A stretch of DNA of 37,733 bases from Anaerolineales bacterium. Lineage in GTDB: Bacteria > Chloroflexota > Anaerolineae > Anaerolineales > Villigracilaceae. The translations under genes and the position numbers were made by a program. Within the stretch, counting starts at the first letter, position 1, and every line of letters begins with the position of its first letter. Shown piece by piece: positions 1 to 8,705 of the stretch. The stretch is from assembly GCA_016789345.1 (NCBI GenBank), contig JAEURG010000251.1, forward strand, positions 1-37,733, written 5' to 3'. The notes beneath the pieces were generated by a model that searched no databases, was not told the DNA's origin, and was given only the letters and a program-made list of their open reading frames with translations.

Positions 1-720
1 ATAGCCCATTTGCGTTAAATATTTTCCTAGTTTTTCGGCAAGGATTTGTTTTTGCTCAGTTGTATAGGACTCTCGAAACCTGCCGATTTTGCCTTTGAAA
101 AAATGCAGGCCTTGCTTGCCGTCATTTGCCCCAGGGCGATATTGTTCGCCTCTTTCTTTGACCTGCGGGTTGTTTCTGTCTAAATTGAGAAATTCTACTA
201 GCCTGATGAATTCTTCGTCGTAATTGGTGAGCAAATCTTCATAGCGAGCAATCAACACATTTTTTTCGTTCATCCACTTTTCCCAAATGTGGACGTAATC
301 CATCATAAAGTTTACGCAGTCATCAAATTCTAAAAGGTGGGAAAAAGCATTCGGTCTGCCTTTTGCCAATGCGCGTTGACCATAATCATACGCTGAAAGC
401 ATCGCATCGCGTGGGTCACGATAAATGTAGATGGGCAGAAGCAAGCCGAGGCGAGTTAAGAAGCGTGAAGCAGTCGTCGGGCTGGAATGGGCTTTAATCA
501 CAAAGGTATTTCCGAGCAAAGCAGGCATCGTCACCATCGCCAATCTTCTAGCAGATAAAACGCCGATGTTGCAATTCACTTCGGTAAGAATATTTTGTAG
601 TTTATATTTTTCACGAATTACACGCGCATCTGTCGCGCCGTTCGTCATCATTAAGTCATTAATTAAATTATAGTGCCAACCCGAACCTGCACGTGGCATT
701 CCAACAGAAAGAACAATCAT
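1..720 (-). CDS. Sulfotransferase family protein, C-terminus beyond the window
   Basis: Probably transfers sulfate from PAPS to a glycan or other acceptor. The frame is open through position 1, giving 240 residues with no stop, so the C-terminus is missing. The N-terminus begins MIVLSVGMPRAGSGW, a version of the PAPS 5'-phosphosulfate loop, with glycine and serine in the usual places. Near residue 100, YRDPRDAMLSAY matches the 3'-phosphate-binding motif. These two motifs identify the family; the acceptor cannot be read from sequence. Its ATG overlaps the TGA of the upstream ligase-like gene in an ATGA arrangement, which suggests translational coupling. It is one of five sulfotransferase-like genes sharing the locus with a PAPS synthetase. 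Confidence 0.82.
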   Translation of the reverse strand, partial: MIVLSVGMPRAGSGWHYNLINDLMMTNGATDARVIREKYKLQNILTEVNCNIGVLSARRLAMVTMPALLGNTFVIKAHSSPTTASRFLTRLGLLLPIYIYRDPRDAMLSAYDYGQRALAKGRPNAFSHLLEFDDCVNFMMDYVHIWEKWMNEKNVLIARYEDLLTNYDEEFIRLVEFLNLDRNNPQVKERGEQYRPGANDGKQGLHFFKGKIGRFRESYTTEQKQILAEKLGKYLTQMGY

Positions 721-2144
721 ACATTTTCCTTAAATAAATTTGTAGATAACCCCACCATAATACCTGAAACCAACCAGATGTTTGGTGTAGCAAATGAATC
801 TTGTGTGGCATTATAAAAGGTGATTGCCAGCCATGCAAACACGCCTGCGATTGTTGCAAAACGAGTCCATGTTTGATTTTGTTTTAACAATGAAAGCGCA
901 TCACCTAAAATATGAAAGTGAAATGCAAGAAATAAAAAGAAGCCAATCAAGCCTGTTTCTGCTAGCAAACGAATATAAAAATTTTTTGGGTTCGGATATA
1001 AACGACTTTCTGGGCTCAATTGCCGCGCAATTTCAGGTAATGAAGTTAATGACCAATCTGGCAAGTTTTGATACATCGTAAATCCGCTTGCGCCTAAGCC
1101 AACGCCTGTGATTGGGTAATTTTCAAACACACCATAACCTGCTGATGAATACGCGCCGCGTGACCCTGCGTTGATTTGCACAATAAATTCATCTAATGTT
1201 TCTGCGTCTGCTTGCCACAAATTGCTGAAAATCTCTCGTTGACTTAAAAATGCAAATGCTCCAAATAATGAAGCGAAGATAATTGAAATAATTCCAAATC
1301 GAAATACGATATCTATAACTTTTTTACGAAACCCACCGATAAACCAATGCCACACAGATTTAATTACATCGCGCCCTAAAAATAAAAATGTTAATCCAGC
1401 CGATGCGACGATGGTTAATAATCCGCCGCGTGAGAAAGTTCCCAATGCAACGATTAAAGATAAAACCAATAAAACAGGTTCAAGCCATTTATATTTTGTG
1501 ATGTGATAATTGGTTAATATCGAGGCAAATAAAAACGGAATAAAAATTGTCGCCAATTGACCTGCCAACCAAGCAGGTTCATACGCCAAGCCTGAAATAC
1601 GATTTGTCCGCACTAATTCACGCATTGAAAAAGATAACTGCAATTTTGTGATTGTTTCTCTATCAAAAATATCAGTGTAAAAAGTGATGGCTTGTAATCC
1701 GCTCCACGCAATGGTGATGATTAATCCCGCAAATATCCATTTGACTGTAAATTTCAAATCTTCTTCATTTTTATTCATCCACACTGCACTGACGAAAAAT
1801 GCAATACCAATAAACAATGTTGCTAATGCACGAATCGCACGACCATCATACATTTGTCCACGCAAAGGAATGGGATTAATCAACGCGCCGAGGCTTGTAG
1901 AAACAAGCGTAAATAAAACAAAAATGCTTAAAGCAACCATAGCATTTGGAATTTGTAATTTAATTTCTTTTTTCCAAAATTGAAATAACAAAATCGGAAA
2001 TAAAAATACCAACGGTAACAACGCCAATGGACGTACCAACGTGCTTTCGCCTAAAAACGGAAACCAGCGAAAACTGGTGACGGGTAAAGTGAGCATGGTC
2101 AATGCCCAGAAGAATTTTGAAAGATTAGTCATAGAGTTTTTCAT
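717..2144 (-). CDS. O-antigen ligase/polymerase (Wzy/WaaL)-like membrane protein
   Basis: A multi-pass inner-membrane protein with about ten or more hydrophobic segments. It probably polymerises a lipid-linked glycan or ligates it to an acceptor. The segment GTFSRGGLLTI is typical of the Wzy_C/O-antigen ligase family. It is followed by a large outward loop containing ENYPITGVGLGASGF and then a terminal helix pair around YIRLLAETGLIGFF, the usual family layout. Ligase and polymerase cannot be separated from sequence. The frame is open up to 2252, but the first 36 residues of that longer frame come from a palindromic repeat (2162-2273). I therefore start at the ATG at 2144; the ATG at 2132 is equally possible. 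Neither start has a clear ribosome-binding site. Confidence 0.78.
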   Translation of the reverse strand: MKNSMTNLSKFFWALTMLTLPVTSFRWFPFLGESTLVRPLALLPLVFLFPILLFQFWKKEIKLQIPNAMVALSIFVLFTLVSTSLGALINPIPLRGQMYDGRAIRALATLFIGIAFFVSAVWMNKNEEDLKFTVKWIFAGLIITIAWSGLQAITFYTDIFDRETITKLQLSFSMRELVRTNRISGLAYEPAWLAGQLATIFIPFLFASILTNYHITKYKWLEPVLLVLSLIVALGTFSRGGLLTIVASAGLTFLFLGRDVIKSVWHWFIGGFRKKVIDIVFRFGIISIIFASLFGAFAFLSQREIFSNLWQADAETLDEFIVQINAGSRGAYSSAGYGVFENYPITGVGLGASGFTMYQNLPDWSLTSLPEIARQLSPESRLYPNPKNFYIRLLAETGLIGFFLFLAFHFHILGDALSLLKQNQTWTRFATIAGVFAWLAITFYNATQDSFATPNIWLVSGIMVGLSTNLFKENV

Positions 2145-2161
2145 TTTAGTTTTTTTGAGTC

Positions 2162-2273
2162 GTGTCACCCTGAGCCGAAAGCCCCGAACGAAGTGAAGAG
2201 GCAGGCGAAGGGTCTCTAGGATAATTGTAAAGATGCTTCGCCTCAAGAGCAAGAACGCGGCTCAGCATGACAC
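2162..2273. repeat. Long imperfect inverted repeat between the ligase and Wzz-like genes
   Basis: The outer arms GTGTCACCCTGAGCCG (2162-2177) and CGGCTCAGCATGACAC (2258-2273) are inverted with two mismatches. The interior contains GAAGTGAAGAGGCAGGCGAAG and a GCTTCGCCTC segment. It looks like a REP/MITE-type non-coding element. It creates a false N-terminal extension on the downstream reading frame. Confidence 0.75.
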
Positions 2274-2284
2274 AATATGTTAAT

Positions 2285-2905
2285 TCATTTTGGCTTTGTA
2301 TATAAAACAAAAAACGCTGAAAGTAAAAGAAACACACTTGAACCCGAAAACAAAAACGAACTCAATGGAATACTTCTCTCAATCGGCAAATCATCCGATT
2401 GAGTCACTTCCAGCCGAACAAATTCATTAATATTCCCTGCCTCAATTTCTGCTTGCACTTTTTCTACAAATTCATTTGCCCACAAAGAAGCCAAAATTGA
2501 AGCGACCTCTGGGTTTTTATCATCAGCATAAAAATGCCAGCCTGCTTCCATGGGTTGAGCCAAATGTAATTTTTCATCGCGCAATTGATTCACAGAAAAA
2601 TGAAGTTCTTCTACTGAAAAAATCAACAACTCACTTAACACTTCATCCGACCACGCAATTTCAATCATCTTGCGCGTTTCACGTTCAAGATAATAAAAAT
2701 ATTGGCGGTCATTATCGGTCGGAAAGGCTTCTTCTAAATTGAAATCCACATTCACAGTGGCACGCGCGCGATATGGTGGTGGATTTACATAATAAACAGC
2801 CGCACCGATTAATGCACCAATCAATGCGCTTAATACCCAAAGTCGCCAAGCACGAAGTAAGCGGATTAAGTCATCAAGAGAGGGAGAGGAAAAAATAAAA
2901 TTCAT
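2285..2905 (-). CDS. Wzz-like chain-length/polysaccharide co-polymerase protein, short form
   Basis: A 206-residue membrane protein with the Wzz topology. There is a transmembrane helix at about residues 26-44, then a proline-rich turn containing NPPPYRA, as in Wzz proteins. An external, mostly helical domain spans residues 50-175, and a second helix lies at about 182-200, ending KPK. No tyrosine-kinase domain is fused. The family controls glycan chain length together with a Wzy polymerase, and it sits directly upstream of the ligase/polymerase-like gene. The external domain is shorter than in classical Wzz proteins of 300 or more residues. The family call rests on topology and the proline turn, so the molecular role is inferred. 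Confidence 0.68.
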   Translation of the reverse strand: MNFIFSSPSLDDLIRLLRAWRLWVLSALIGALIGAAVYYVNPPPYRARATVNVDFNLEEAFPTDNDRQYFYYLERETRKMIEIAWSDEVLSELLIFSVEELHFSVNQLRDEKLHLAQPMEAGWHFYADDKNPEVASILASLWANEFVEKVQAEIEAGNINEFVRLEVTQSDDLPIERSIPLSSFLFSGSSVFLLLSAFFVLYTKPK

Positions 2906-2919
2906 AATATATTTGGACT

Positions 2920-2935
2920 GCGGACTTCAGTCCGC
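2920..2935. repeat. Short perfect hairpin between the GT2 and Wzz-like genes
   Basis: GCGGACTTCAGTCCGC is an almost perfect palindrome (GCGGACT / AGTCCGC around TC) in the 57-base gap between genes. A further AGTCTGCGCTCC stretch follows. It is probably a small REP-type element; it could also attenuate transcription. Confidence 0.5.
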
Positions 2936-2962
2936 TAACTTAGCATACTAAAGTCTGCGCTC

Positions 2963-3727
2963 CTATTTTTTTATCCGCCATTTCCATAACGGACCAATCA
3001 CTTTCCTTAAATAATATTTTGCCACAATTGGCGCAAAAAAACTTCCACCATCACGATAATGCACTCGCAACATTTCATCCCAGCCACGCATGTCATTTAC
3101 ATTTGTTTTACTCGAAGTATGAATGCGAAAATTTGCCCAAACTTTTCCTTGCAAATATTTTATTTCGGCTTGCTTAGCAATGCGCATCCACAAATCATAA
3201 TCCATTGCGAAATAAAATGACGGGTCTAATTCACTCCAATATTTTTTTCTAAAAAACATCGTCTGTTGCGGAATATGCACAAAGCCTTCGCGCAATAATT
3301 TGTAATTCGTTTGCTTGGCGTTAAATTTTCCAATCACATTATCATGCTCATCAATAAAATTGCAATCGGCATACACCATTCCCACATTTGGATTTTCGAT
3401 TAAATATAATACCGCTTCACCCACTGCTCTTGGATTGTATGTATCGTCTGAATTAATCCACGCGAGGATATCGCCTGTGGCTTTTGCAAACCCTTTGTTA
3501 ATCGCTTCTGTCTGACCTTTATCTGGTTCGCTGACCCAATGCTTTATCTTATCTTGATATTTTTTGATGACGTCCACACTTCCATCTGTTGAACCACCAT
3601 CTATGACGATGTATTCAATGTACGGATAATCCTGAATCAAAACAGACTGTATCGTCTTTTCCAGAAATTCTGCTTGATTGAAAGATGGTGTCACAATGGA
3701 AACGAGAGGGAGTTTGGGAGGCTTCAT
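2963..3727 (-). CDS. Family 2 glycosyltransferase
   Basis: A GT-A fold, cytoplasmic, nucleotide-sugar-dependent transferase. It opens with LVSIVTPSFNQ, followed by YIVIDGGSTDGS, the nucleotide-binding signature of GT2, and has INSDD as the DxD-type metal site near residue 93. The C-terminal part contains MDYDLWMRIA, typical of family members that add a sugar to a lipid-linked chain. The frame could extend to a TTG at 3736, but the ATG at 3727 (MKPPKLPLVS) is the natural start. The N-terminal half is closely similar to the GT2 at 7692, so the two look like paralogues. Donor and acceptor are unknown. Confidence 0.85.
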   Translation of the reverse strand: MKPPKLPLVSIVTPSFNQAEFLEKTIQSVLIQDYPYIEYIVIDGGSTDGSVDVIKKYQDKIKHWVSEPDKGQTEAINKGFAKATGDILAWINSDDTYNPRAVGEAVLYLIENPNVGMVYADCNFIDEHDNVIGKFNAKQTNYKLLREGFVHIPQQTMFFRKKYWSELDPSFYFAMDYDLWMRIAKQAEIKYLQGKVWANFRIHTSSKTNVNDMRGWDEMLRVHYRDGGSFFAPIVAKYYLRKVIGPLWKWRIKK

Positions 3728-3739
3728 GTTTGTCAATGG

Positions 3740-3792
3740 GTGCGTCGCGCTTTATAAATTTTAGAATAATCTATCTTATAGGCGCGACGCAC
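3740..3792. repeat. Inverted repeat, GTGCGTCGC family, copy A
   Basis: The arms GTGCGTCGCGC (3740-3750) and GCGCGACGCAC (3782-3792) pair perfectly over 11 bases, with about 31 AT-rich bases between them. Total length is 53 bases. Related copies lie at 19065-19115 and 29805-29857, all between genes. Confidence 0.8.
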
Positions 3793-3797
3793 TTTGT

Positions 3798-4712
3798 TTA
3801 CCAATCTTGTTCTGAATAAAAATGATGTGAAGTATCTTCAGTGATAGCGCGGATTTTGGAGATTTCTTCAGGTGTGAGGATTTTTTTCCAGTTATCTAAA
3901 TTAGCGCGGCTGTCTAAGTTTACTGAATGGGTTTTATTTTTAGAAAGTTTATTTGGATTTTCAGAACTACTGGAGTTAAGAATTTTTGTTTTTACTTTTT
4001 CTGTAAAATCTAAACCTAGTTTTTGGTATAAATTTTGGAAGCCTGTGACAGGGTCAAGCGAAAGGTCTTCGTGACGTACAAGGTTGAAGTGCGGGAACAG
4101 GTTTGAGGTCAAATGAACGAAGCGGTAAATGAATTTCCACAATAATGCACCTTGAGTCACAATATCATTTTTATCAACGCTTTGCATGGCACTTCTATCT
4201 TTTTCAAGATGGTCACGCATCAGCAAAGGTTGATTTAATAAATTATCAAAATCAAAATGCCAACCTAATCGTTTCAGGCTACTGGTAAACCCAGCGGGGT
4301 GACGAAGTGTAATAACCACTTGGCAATTTAATTTTTCTGCAAACCAAGCGGATGAAAATAATGCAAATGGGTCTTTGATTAAGGTGCGTTGCCCTTCAAG
4401 GTTTGCTTTTGAAAAAATGCGGAAGTCGCGCCCCATGCGTAAAAAATCTTTGATTGAACTTAGAGATTTTATTTCAAGCCAAAGATGGTATTGAAAATTT
4501 AATAATTCTTGAAAGGCTGGTAAATAATCGTTTTCATTTTCGTGTGTAATGTAACTGTACCAATACTTAACTGGCACACGAAACACACCGGGGCGATGCA
4601 ATACATTCAACGGTTCGCTGATGTAAGCGAGATCTTCATTTGCAGAAAGCATTTTGCCAACCCATGTTGTGCCGCTACGATGCGAACCTGTGACAAGAAT
4701 AGGGTTATTCAT
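3798..4712 (-). CDS. Sulfotransferase family protein
   Basis: A 304-residue PAPS-dependent sulfotransferase. The 5'-phosphosulfate loop is VTGSHRSGTTWVGKML at residues 6-21, and a 3'-phosphate-type segment TLRHPAGFTSSLKRLGW lies near residue 165. The HRSGTTW and RHP forms resemble the Sulfotransfer_3-like bacterial and carbohydrate enzymes more than the cytosolic type seen at 18191 and 24279. It is therefore a different subfamily, probably acting on a different position or substrate. Its ATG overlaps the upstream stop as TAATG, consistent with co-translation with the membrane protein at 4712. The acceptor is unknown. Confidence 0.83.
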   Translation of the reverse strand: MNNPILVTGSHRSGTTWVGKMLSANEDLAYISEPLNVLHRPGVFRVPVKYWYSYITHENENDYLPAFQELLNFQYHLWLEIKSLSSIKDFLRMGRDFRIFSKANLEGQRTLIKDPFALFSSAWFAEKLNCQVVITLRHPAGFTSSLKRLGWHFDFDNLLNQPLLMRDHLEKDRSAMQSVDKNDIVTQGALLWKFIYRFVHLTSNLFPHFNLVRHEDLSLDPVTGFQNLYQKLGLDFTEKVKTKILNSSSSENPNKLSKNKTHSVNLDSRANLDNWKKILTPEEISKIRAITEDTSHHFYSEQDW

Positions 4713-6181
4713 TATTTACTCAGCAATTCTATAATATCTTGACCTTTTGCGCTAAATGCCCGAATTGAGTTGACTCCATAATAATTCGCCGCACATACAT
4801 TTACCCAGTGCTTAGGGTTATCGTCTATTTCTTTTATGCCATACACGCCCGAAAAACCAACAATAGCAATATCTGTTTCGCCCTGCGCGGCATGGCGGCG
4901 AATATAGGCATCGCGTAAGTCCCATAAATAGGCGCGCTCGCTGTATTCAGGGATTTGGTGTTGAATTACATTGAGAGCCGTTCGCAAAGGATAAACAATG
5001 GAAACGATGGCGAATATGATTAAGGATAGCCTAATTCCTAATTGGCGATTTATGACTAATGCGGGTAGCCATAGTCCGAGTAAAATGCCTTCCATCATAA
5101 AAGTTATGATTATTAATAAGCGTGCTAGAAACCTCATTCGTTCTACTGGGTAGCCTTGACCAAATACGCTGGGCGAAAAGCCTGCTGAAATGAGCATCCA
5201 AGTTATCAATGGAATTAGGATTAGCAAAAGTGGGATGTGCTTTGATAAGTTTGGAATTGTATTTTCAGTAACTTGTTTTAATGACCATATTAACAAAAAG
5301 GGAATTAAGAATGATATGAACAAAGGCAATGGAACGGTTCGTAAACTATCTTGGGTGAAGGCTATAGCATAAGAAAAAGATGTTATTAGAATTTGGAAGA
5401 TGCTCTGCGATTTTTCATTGGCTACATTTGTAATGGCGGGCGAAAATAGCATAAGTAGAAACCCCAAAAAAACGCCCATGAACATTGAAAGCGTAAGTGC
5501 CAAATAGATTTTTCTTGTTGGGGATGTATTCCATAACCAAAGTGAAACGAACAAAACAGATAAAGCCGTTAGTAAGGTTGTGGTGGGTGGTTCTGAAAAC
5601 CCAGAGATTATAAATGCGCACAACATGATGAAGGCATAAATAAATATTGAATGTATTCGCAAAGTGCGCGCTTGCCGTATAACAAAAGCAAATAATAATG
5701 AGCCAAACGCTAATGGCGCAAAATGGGTCATCATAGAAGAACGCCAATAGACGGTTTGAAATAAATTTGGTGCGAGTAATAAACTGAAATAGGCAAGTGC
5801 CATGCCTAAAAAGTAGTCAACAGAGATATGCCAGTTGATGTTAAGTATTTTTCGGGTTTCTGAAACGCTCCAGCATAAACCAGTGGTATAAAAAACAATC
5901 ATCAAAACAGTTGTAATGGGGATGCTGTTTTCTCCAAGTGCTTCACTAAACCCAACAAAGGTGATGTTTGAATAACGGCTGGCGGCACGCCAAGCACCAT
6001 CAGAATAGCGTTCAACAACTGCTTGTATTGTAGAAGAACGGGTAACGCGAACTGCTTCACAATAATCATCTGCTATGTAGCGGGTAAAGCTTCCAAGATA
6101 GGCATAAATTATTAATACTGTTGAAGTAGTAACAATACCAAACCAGATTAAAAAATTAAAAGTTTTATTTGTATTTATCAT
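4712..6181 (-). CDS. Multi-pass membrane protein, GT-C/DUF6056-like
   Basis: A 489-residue protein with about 10-12 hydrophobic helices. After the first helix comes the acidic segment YIADDYCEAV, and near residue 65 WRAASRYSN. An external loop carrying an Asp pair soon after the first helix is typical of GT-C transferases that use polyprenyl-phosphate sugars, and of related unclassified families such as DUF6056. The short C-terminal domain (about residues 430-489) is soluble. It overlaps both neighbours by 1-4 bases (ATGA with the upstream GT-C gene), so it is probably translated with them. Glycosyltransferase activity is inferred from topology and context only. Confidence 0.55.
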   Translation of the reverse strand: MINTNKTFNFLIWFGIVTTSTVLIIYAYLGSFTRYIADDYCEAVRVTRSSTIQAVVERYSDGAWRAASRYSNITFVGFSEALGENSIPITTVLMIVFYTTGLCWSVSETRKILNINWHISVDYFLGMALAYFSLLLAPNLFQTVYWRSSMMTHFAPLAFGSLLFAFVIRQARTLRIHSIFIYAFIMLCAFIISGFSEPPTTTLLTALSVLFVSLWLWNTSPTRKIYLALTLSMFMGVFLGFLLMLFSPAITNVANEKSQSIFQILITSFSYAIAFTQDSLRTVPLPLFISFLIPFLLIWSLKQVTENTIPNLSKHIPLLLILIPLITWMLISAGFSPSVFGQGYPVERMRFLARLLIIITFMMEGILLGLWLPALVINRQLGIRLSLIIFAIVSIVYPLRTALNVIQHQIPEYSERAYLWDLRDAYIRRHAAQGETDIAIVGFSGVYGIKEIDDNPKHWVNVCAANYYGVNSIRAFSAKGQDIIELLSK

Positions 6182-7668
6182 TTCATCAAATCAAAAATCA
6201 CATACCCATCCCCTTCAGCGAAGATGGGATAGGTTTCAAGTTTTTCTTTTAACAACGGCTGGCGATTCAGATCTCTAAAATCGGTCACGAGAAATAAATC
6301 TTTTTTGGAGATAATTGCATTAAATCTTTCTTCAAAATCATCTTTACCAGTACGTTGGATGCTATAAAGAATATCACCATACGAGGGCACATCGGTAATG
6401 CTACGCCAACCAAAATATGCCATACGCGAGCCATAATCTTGGGTTAAGCCTGCCACATTATACCCGTCTATGATTTGTGAAATTTCTTGCCACATTTTTT
6501 CTTCAGGGCGATAGTTTGTTGCGTTTAGGATGTTGCGGGTGTTCCAAACAGAAGCAACCAAACCAAAAAGCAGAAAGCAGAAGGCAGAAATTCGCAGAAA
6601 TTTTGTATTTGTGATTTCGGAAAGTTTTGTAAAAATAAAACTTGCTAATGATGCAATAGATAATGCCACAATTGGAATCAATGGCAATGAGTAATAATCG
6701 TGCGTGGAAATGTGGAAGTTAAAATAAATGCCGAAGGTCAAGTACCCAAGCCACAGGCTAAGAATGAAGCGGCGCTTTTTATCATCATAAAAAAATAACC
6801 CAAATAATGCAACCATCAAAACGAATCCGCCTATCACAAGATTGAGCATGTTGAGCCAGCCCACATAATAAGATGGACTCAAAAATAAAGTGGGGATGAA
6901 CCGCCCGCCGAATTGTTGACCAAGATAATCAGTGAAGAAAATGCCGTAGATGAGATATGCAGCGCCTGGAATGATTCCTAAAATTGACATGACATATAGT
7001 TGTGGATTTTTTAACGCTTCTTTTATTGACTTATGGCTGGTGACTGCACCCAAGCCGCCGCTTATCACAAAAAATGCCGCCACGAATTTTATAAAAATTG
7101 CAAAGCCTCCAAATAACCCTGCAATGATTGCGAATTTGTATGTTTGCTTTTCAGACCATTCATACACCGCCCATAAAAAAATAATGATGAGCATGGTCAT
7201 CAATGGGTCGGGTTGGAAACTGCGGCTGGCGATAATGGCATAGGGAAGAAAAACATAAATTGCAGTTGATGCAATTGCGCCATCTATATTTGTTAGTTTG
7301 CGGGCGAGTAAAAATAAAAATATTGCACCAATCATCCAAAACATGGATGAGTAAATGCGCGCAATCCAAACTTGTTCGCCAGTGAATTGATACGTGAATG
7401 CGACGACTCTTTCAAAAAATTCGGGCTCAACCGATGCGCGAAATTGCCATTGTTGCACAGCAAAACTTTTGTATTCTGTGGCGACATCCATTCGTGTTGA
7501 GTAATACATGCCGCGTGCCTTAATGGCTGAAAGCAATTGGCGGGTGGAATGAAAATCAAGCGGCAAATCGGTTAAGTCGTAGAAGCGAATTCCGATGCCG
7601 AGGATGAAAATAATGAATAAAGCGATTGTGCGTGAGGCGCGTGTGGAGAAAAAAGTTTTTTCTTGCAT
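6178..7668 (-). CDS. GT-C (GT39/ArnT-like) glycosyltransferase, membrane
   Basis: A 496-residue polytopic protein of the PMT/ArnT superfamily. These enzymes transfer a sugar from a polyprenyl-phosphate carrier on the outer face of the membrane. The first external loop begins DLPLDFHSTRQ, containing the conserved acidic residue, and the ASRSFQPDPLM segment near residue 155 is typical of the family. The soluble C-terminal tail runs from about residue 395. It shares length, layout and many blocks with the protein at 8706, for example GLTQDYGSRMAYFGWR against ALTQDYGYRLMMYGWR. The two are therefore paralogues flanking a GT2 gene. The substrate is unknown. Confidence 0.78.
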   Translation of the reverse strand: MQEKTFFSTRASRTIALFIIFILGIGIRFYDLTDLPLDFHSTRQLLSAIKARGMYYSTRMDVATEYKSFAVQQWQFRASVEPEFFERVVAFTYQFTGEQVWIARIYSSMFWMIGAIFLFLLARKLTNIDGAIASTAIYVFLPYAIIASRSFQPDPLMTMLIIIFLWAVYEWSEKQTYKFAIIAGLFGGFAIFIKFVAAFFVISGGLGAVTSHKSIKEALKNPQLYVMSILGIIPGAAYLIYGIFFTDYLGQQFGGRFIPTLFLSPSYYVGWLNMLNLVIGGFVLMVALFGLFFYDDKKRRFILSLWLGYLTFGIYFNFHISTHDYYSLPLIPIVALSIASLASFIFTKLSEITNTKFLRISAFCFLLFGLVASVWNTRNILNATNYRPEEKMWQEISQIIDGYNVAGLTQDYGSRMAYFGWRSITDVPSYGDILYSIQRTGKDDFEERFNAIISKKDLFLVTDFRDLNRQPLLKEKLETYPIFAEGDGYVIFDLMK

Positions 7669-7691
7669 GAGGAAGGCAATTGTAATGCAAG

Positions 7692-8624
7692 TTACTTTTG
7701 TGTATGTTTTTCTTCTCTTTTTCTTAGAATTATGTTTCTAATTTCCCTTAAACCCAAAATATTCAAAATACTCGAAACAAAAATATTCATTCTTGATAAT
7801 GCGGTTGGCGGATGAATAGTCAATGCTTGAAACCAAGCAGATAATGCTTTGGCAGGCAAGCCGCCGTCTAATAAATACCGCGCATTGACTCGATGCGCAG
7901 AAGCAAACGCACGTTTTTTTACTTTTTCAAATATAGGAGCAAGATTTTTATCTTGTTTGACAAAATCTAAAATCCGAAACGCTTCTGCGCCAAACTCTGC
8001 GGCTTTGGCTCGATTCTTTGCTTCAGCATGATACCTCGCCGCTGACCAAGTTTGATTGACATGTAACATTTTTCCATGTTGAGTAATTTCAATCCAAAAT
8101 AAATGGTCAAGTAGAAAGTGAAAATCTAAATTAAGTCCTTTTGTTTTTTGCAAAGCGGATTTTCTAAAAAATACGGCTGGCTGACCGATAATTTGAAAAC
8201 AAATTAAATCTTCTAAAGTTAATTGTTTGTAATTTAATGTGTTGAATGTTTTGCCATTTTCATCAACAGCCAACATATTTCCATATACTAAAACAGCATT
8301 GGGGTTTTCTTCAAATGTTTTTACTACTTGGTTAATTGTGTTTGGCAAATAATAATCATCCGAATTGAGCCATGCAACAATTTCTCCATTTGCTTTTTCA
8401 AAACCTTTGTTAATCGCATGGGCTTGACCATTATCTTTTTCTGAAACCCAATAGGCGAGTTTATCTTGATATTTTTTTATAACCTCAACACTGCTGTCAT
8501 TTGAACCACCGTCAATGACGATGCATTCGATGTTTGGGTAAGCTTGAGTCAAAACAGATTGAATCGTTTGTTCAAGGTATTTGGCTTGGTTATAAGAAGG
8601 GGTGATGATGGAAACGAGAGTCAT
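7692..8624 (-). CDS. Family 2 glycosyltransferase
   Basis: A GT-A type transferase. It opens MTLVSIITPSYNQ, then has CIVIDGGSNDSS and the metal site WLNSDDYY near residue 90. LLDHLFWIEI corresponds to the acceptor-side motif of related GT2 enzymes. The first 95 residues closely match the GT2 at 2963, while the C-terminal 120 residues differ and contain an alanine-rich helical region. The frame is open to 8675, but those 17 extra codons fall in the repeat at 8636-8703. The ATG at 8624 gives the normal GT2 N-terminus. It lies between two paralogous GT-C genes, suggesting a duplicated block. Confidence 0.85.
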   Translation of the reverse strand: MTLVSIITPSYNQAKYLEQTIQSVLTQAYPNIECIVIDGGSNDSSVEVIKKYQDKLAYWVSEKDNGQAHAINKGFEKANGEIVAWLNSDDYYLPNTINQVVKTFEENPNAVLVYGNMLAVDENGKTFNTLNYKQLTLEDLICFQIIGQPAVFFRKSALQKTKGLNLDFHFLLDHLFWIEITQHGKMLHVNQTWSAARYHAEAKNRAKAAEFGAEAFRILDFVKQDKNLAPIFEKVKKRAFASAHRVNARYLLDGGLPAKALSAWFQALTIHPPTALSRMNIFVSSILNILGLREIRNIILRKREEKHTQK

Positions 8625-8635
8625 AAAGAGAAAAT

Positions 8636-8703
8636 GAGATTGCTTCGCCTGTGGTCTCGATACGTTGCTTCGCAACTACTCGACCAACGGCTCGCAATGA
8701 CAT
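8636..8703. repeat. Composite repeat: TCATTGCGAG family carrying an inner hairpin
   Basis: The ends AGATTGCTTCGC and CTCGCAATGACA match the right half of the repeat at 22017-22099. Between them sits a different unit, GGTCTCGATACG...ACTCGACC, with the stem GTTGC-TTC-GCAAC. It looks like one repeat inserted in another. It lies between the GT2 and GT-C genes. Confidence 0.65.
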
Positions 8704-8705
8704 GA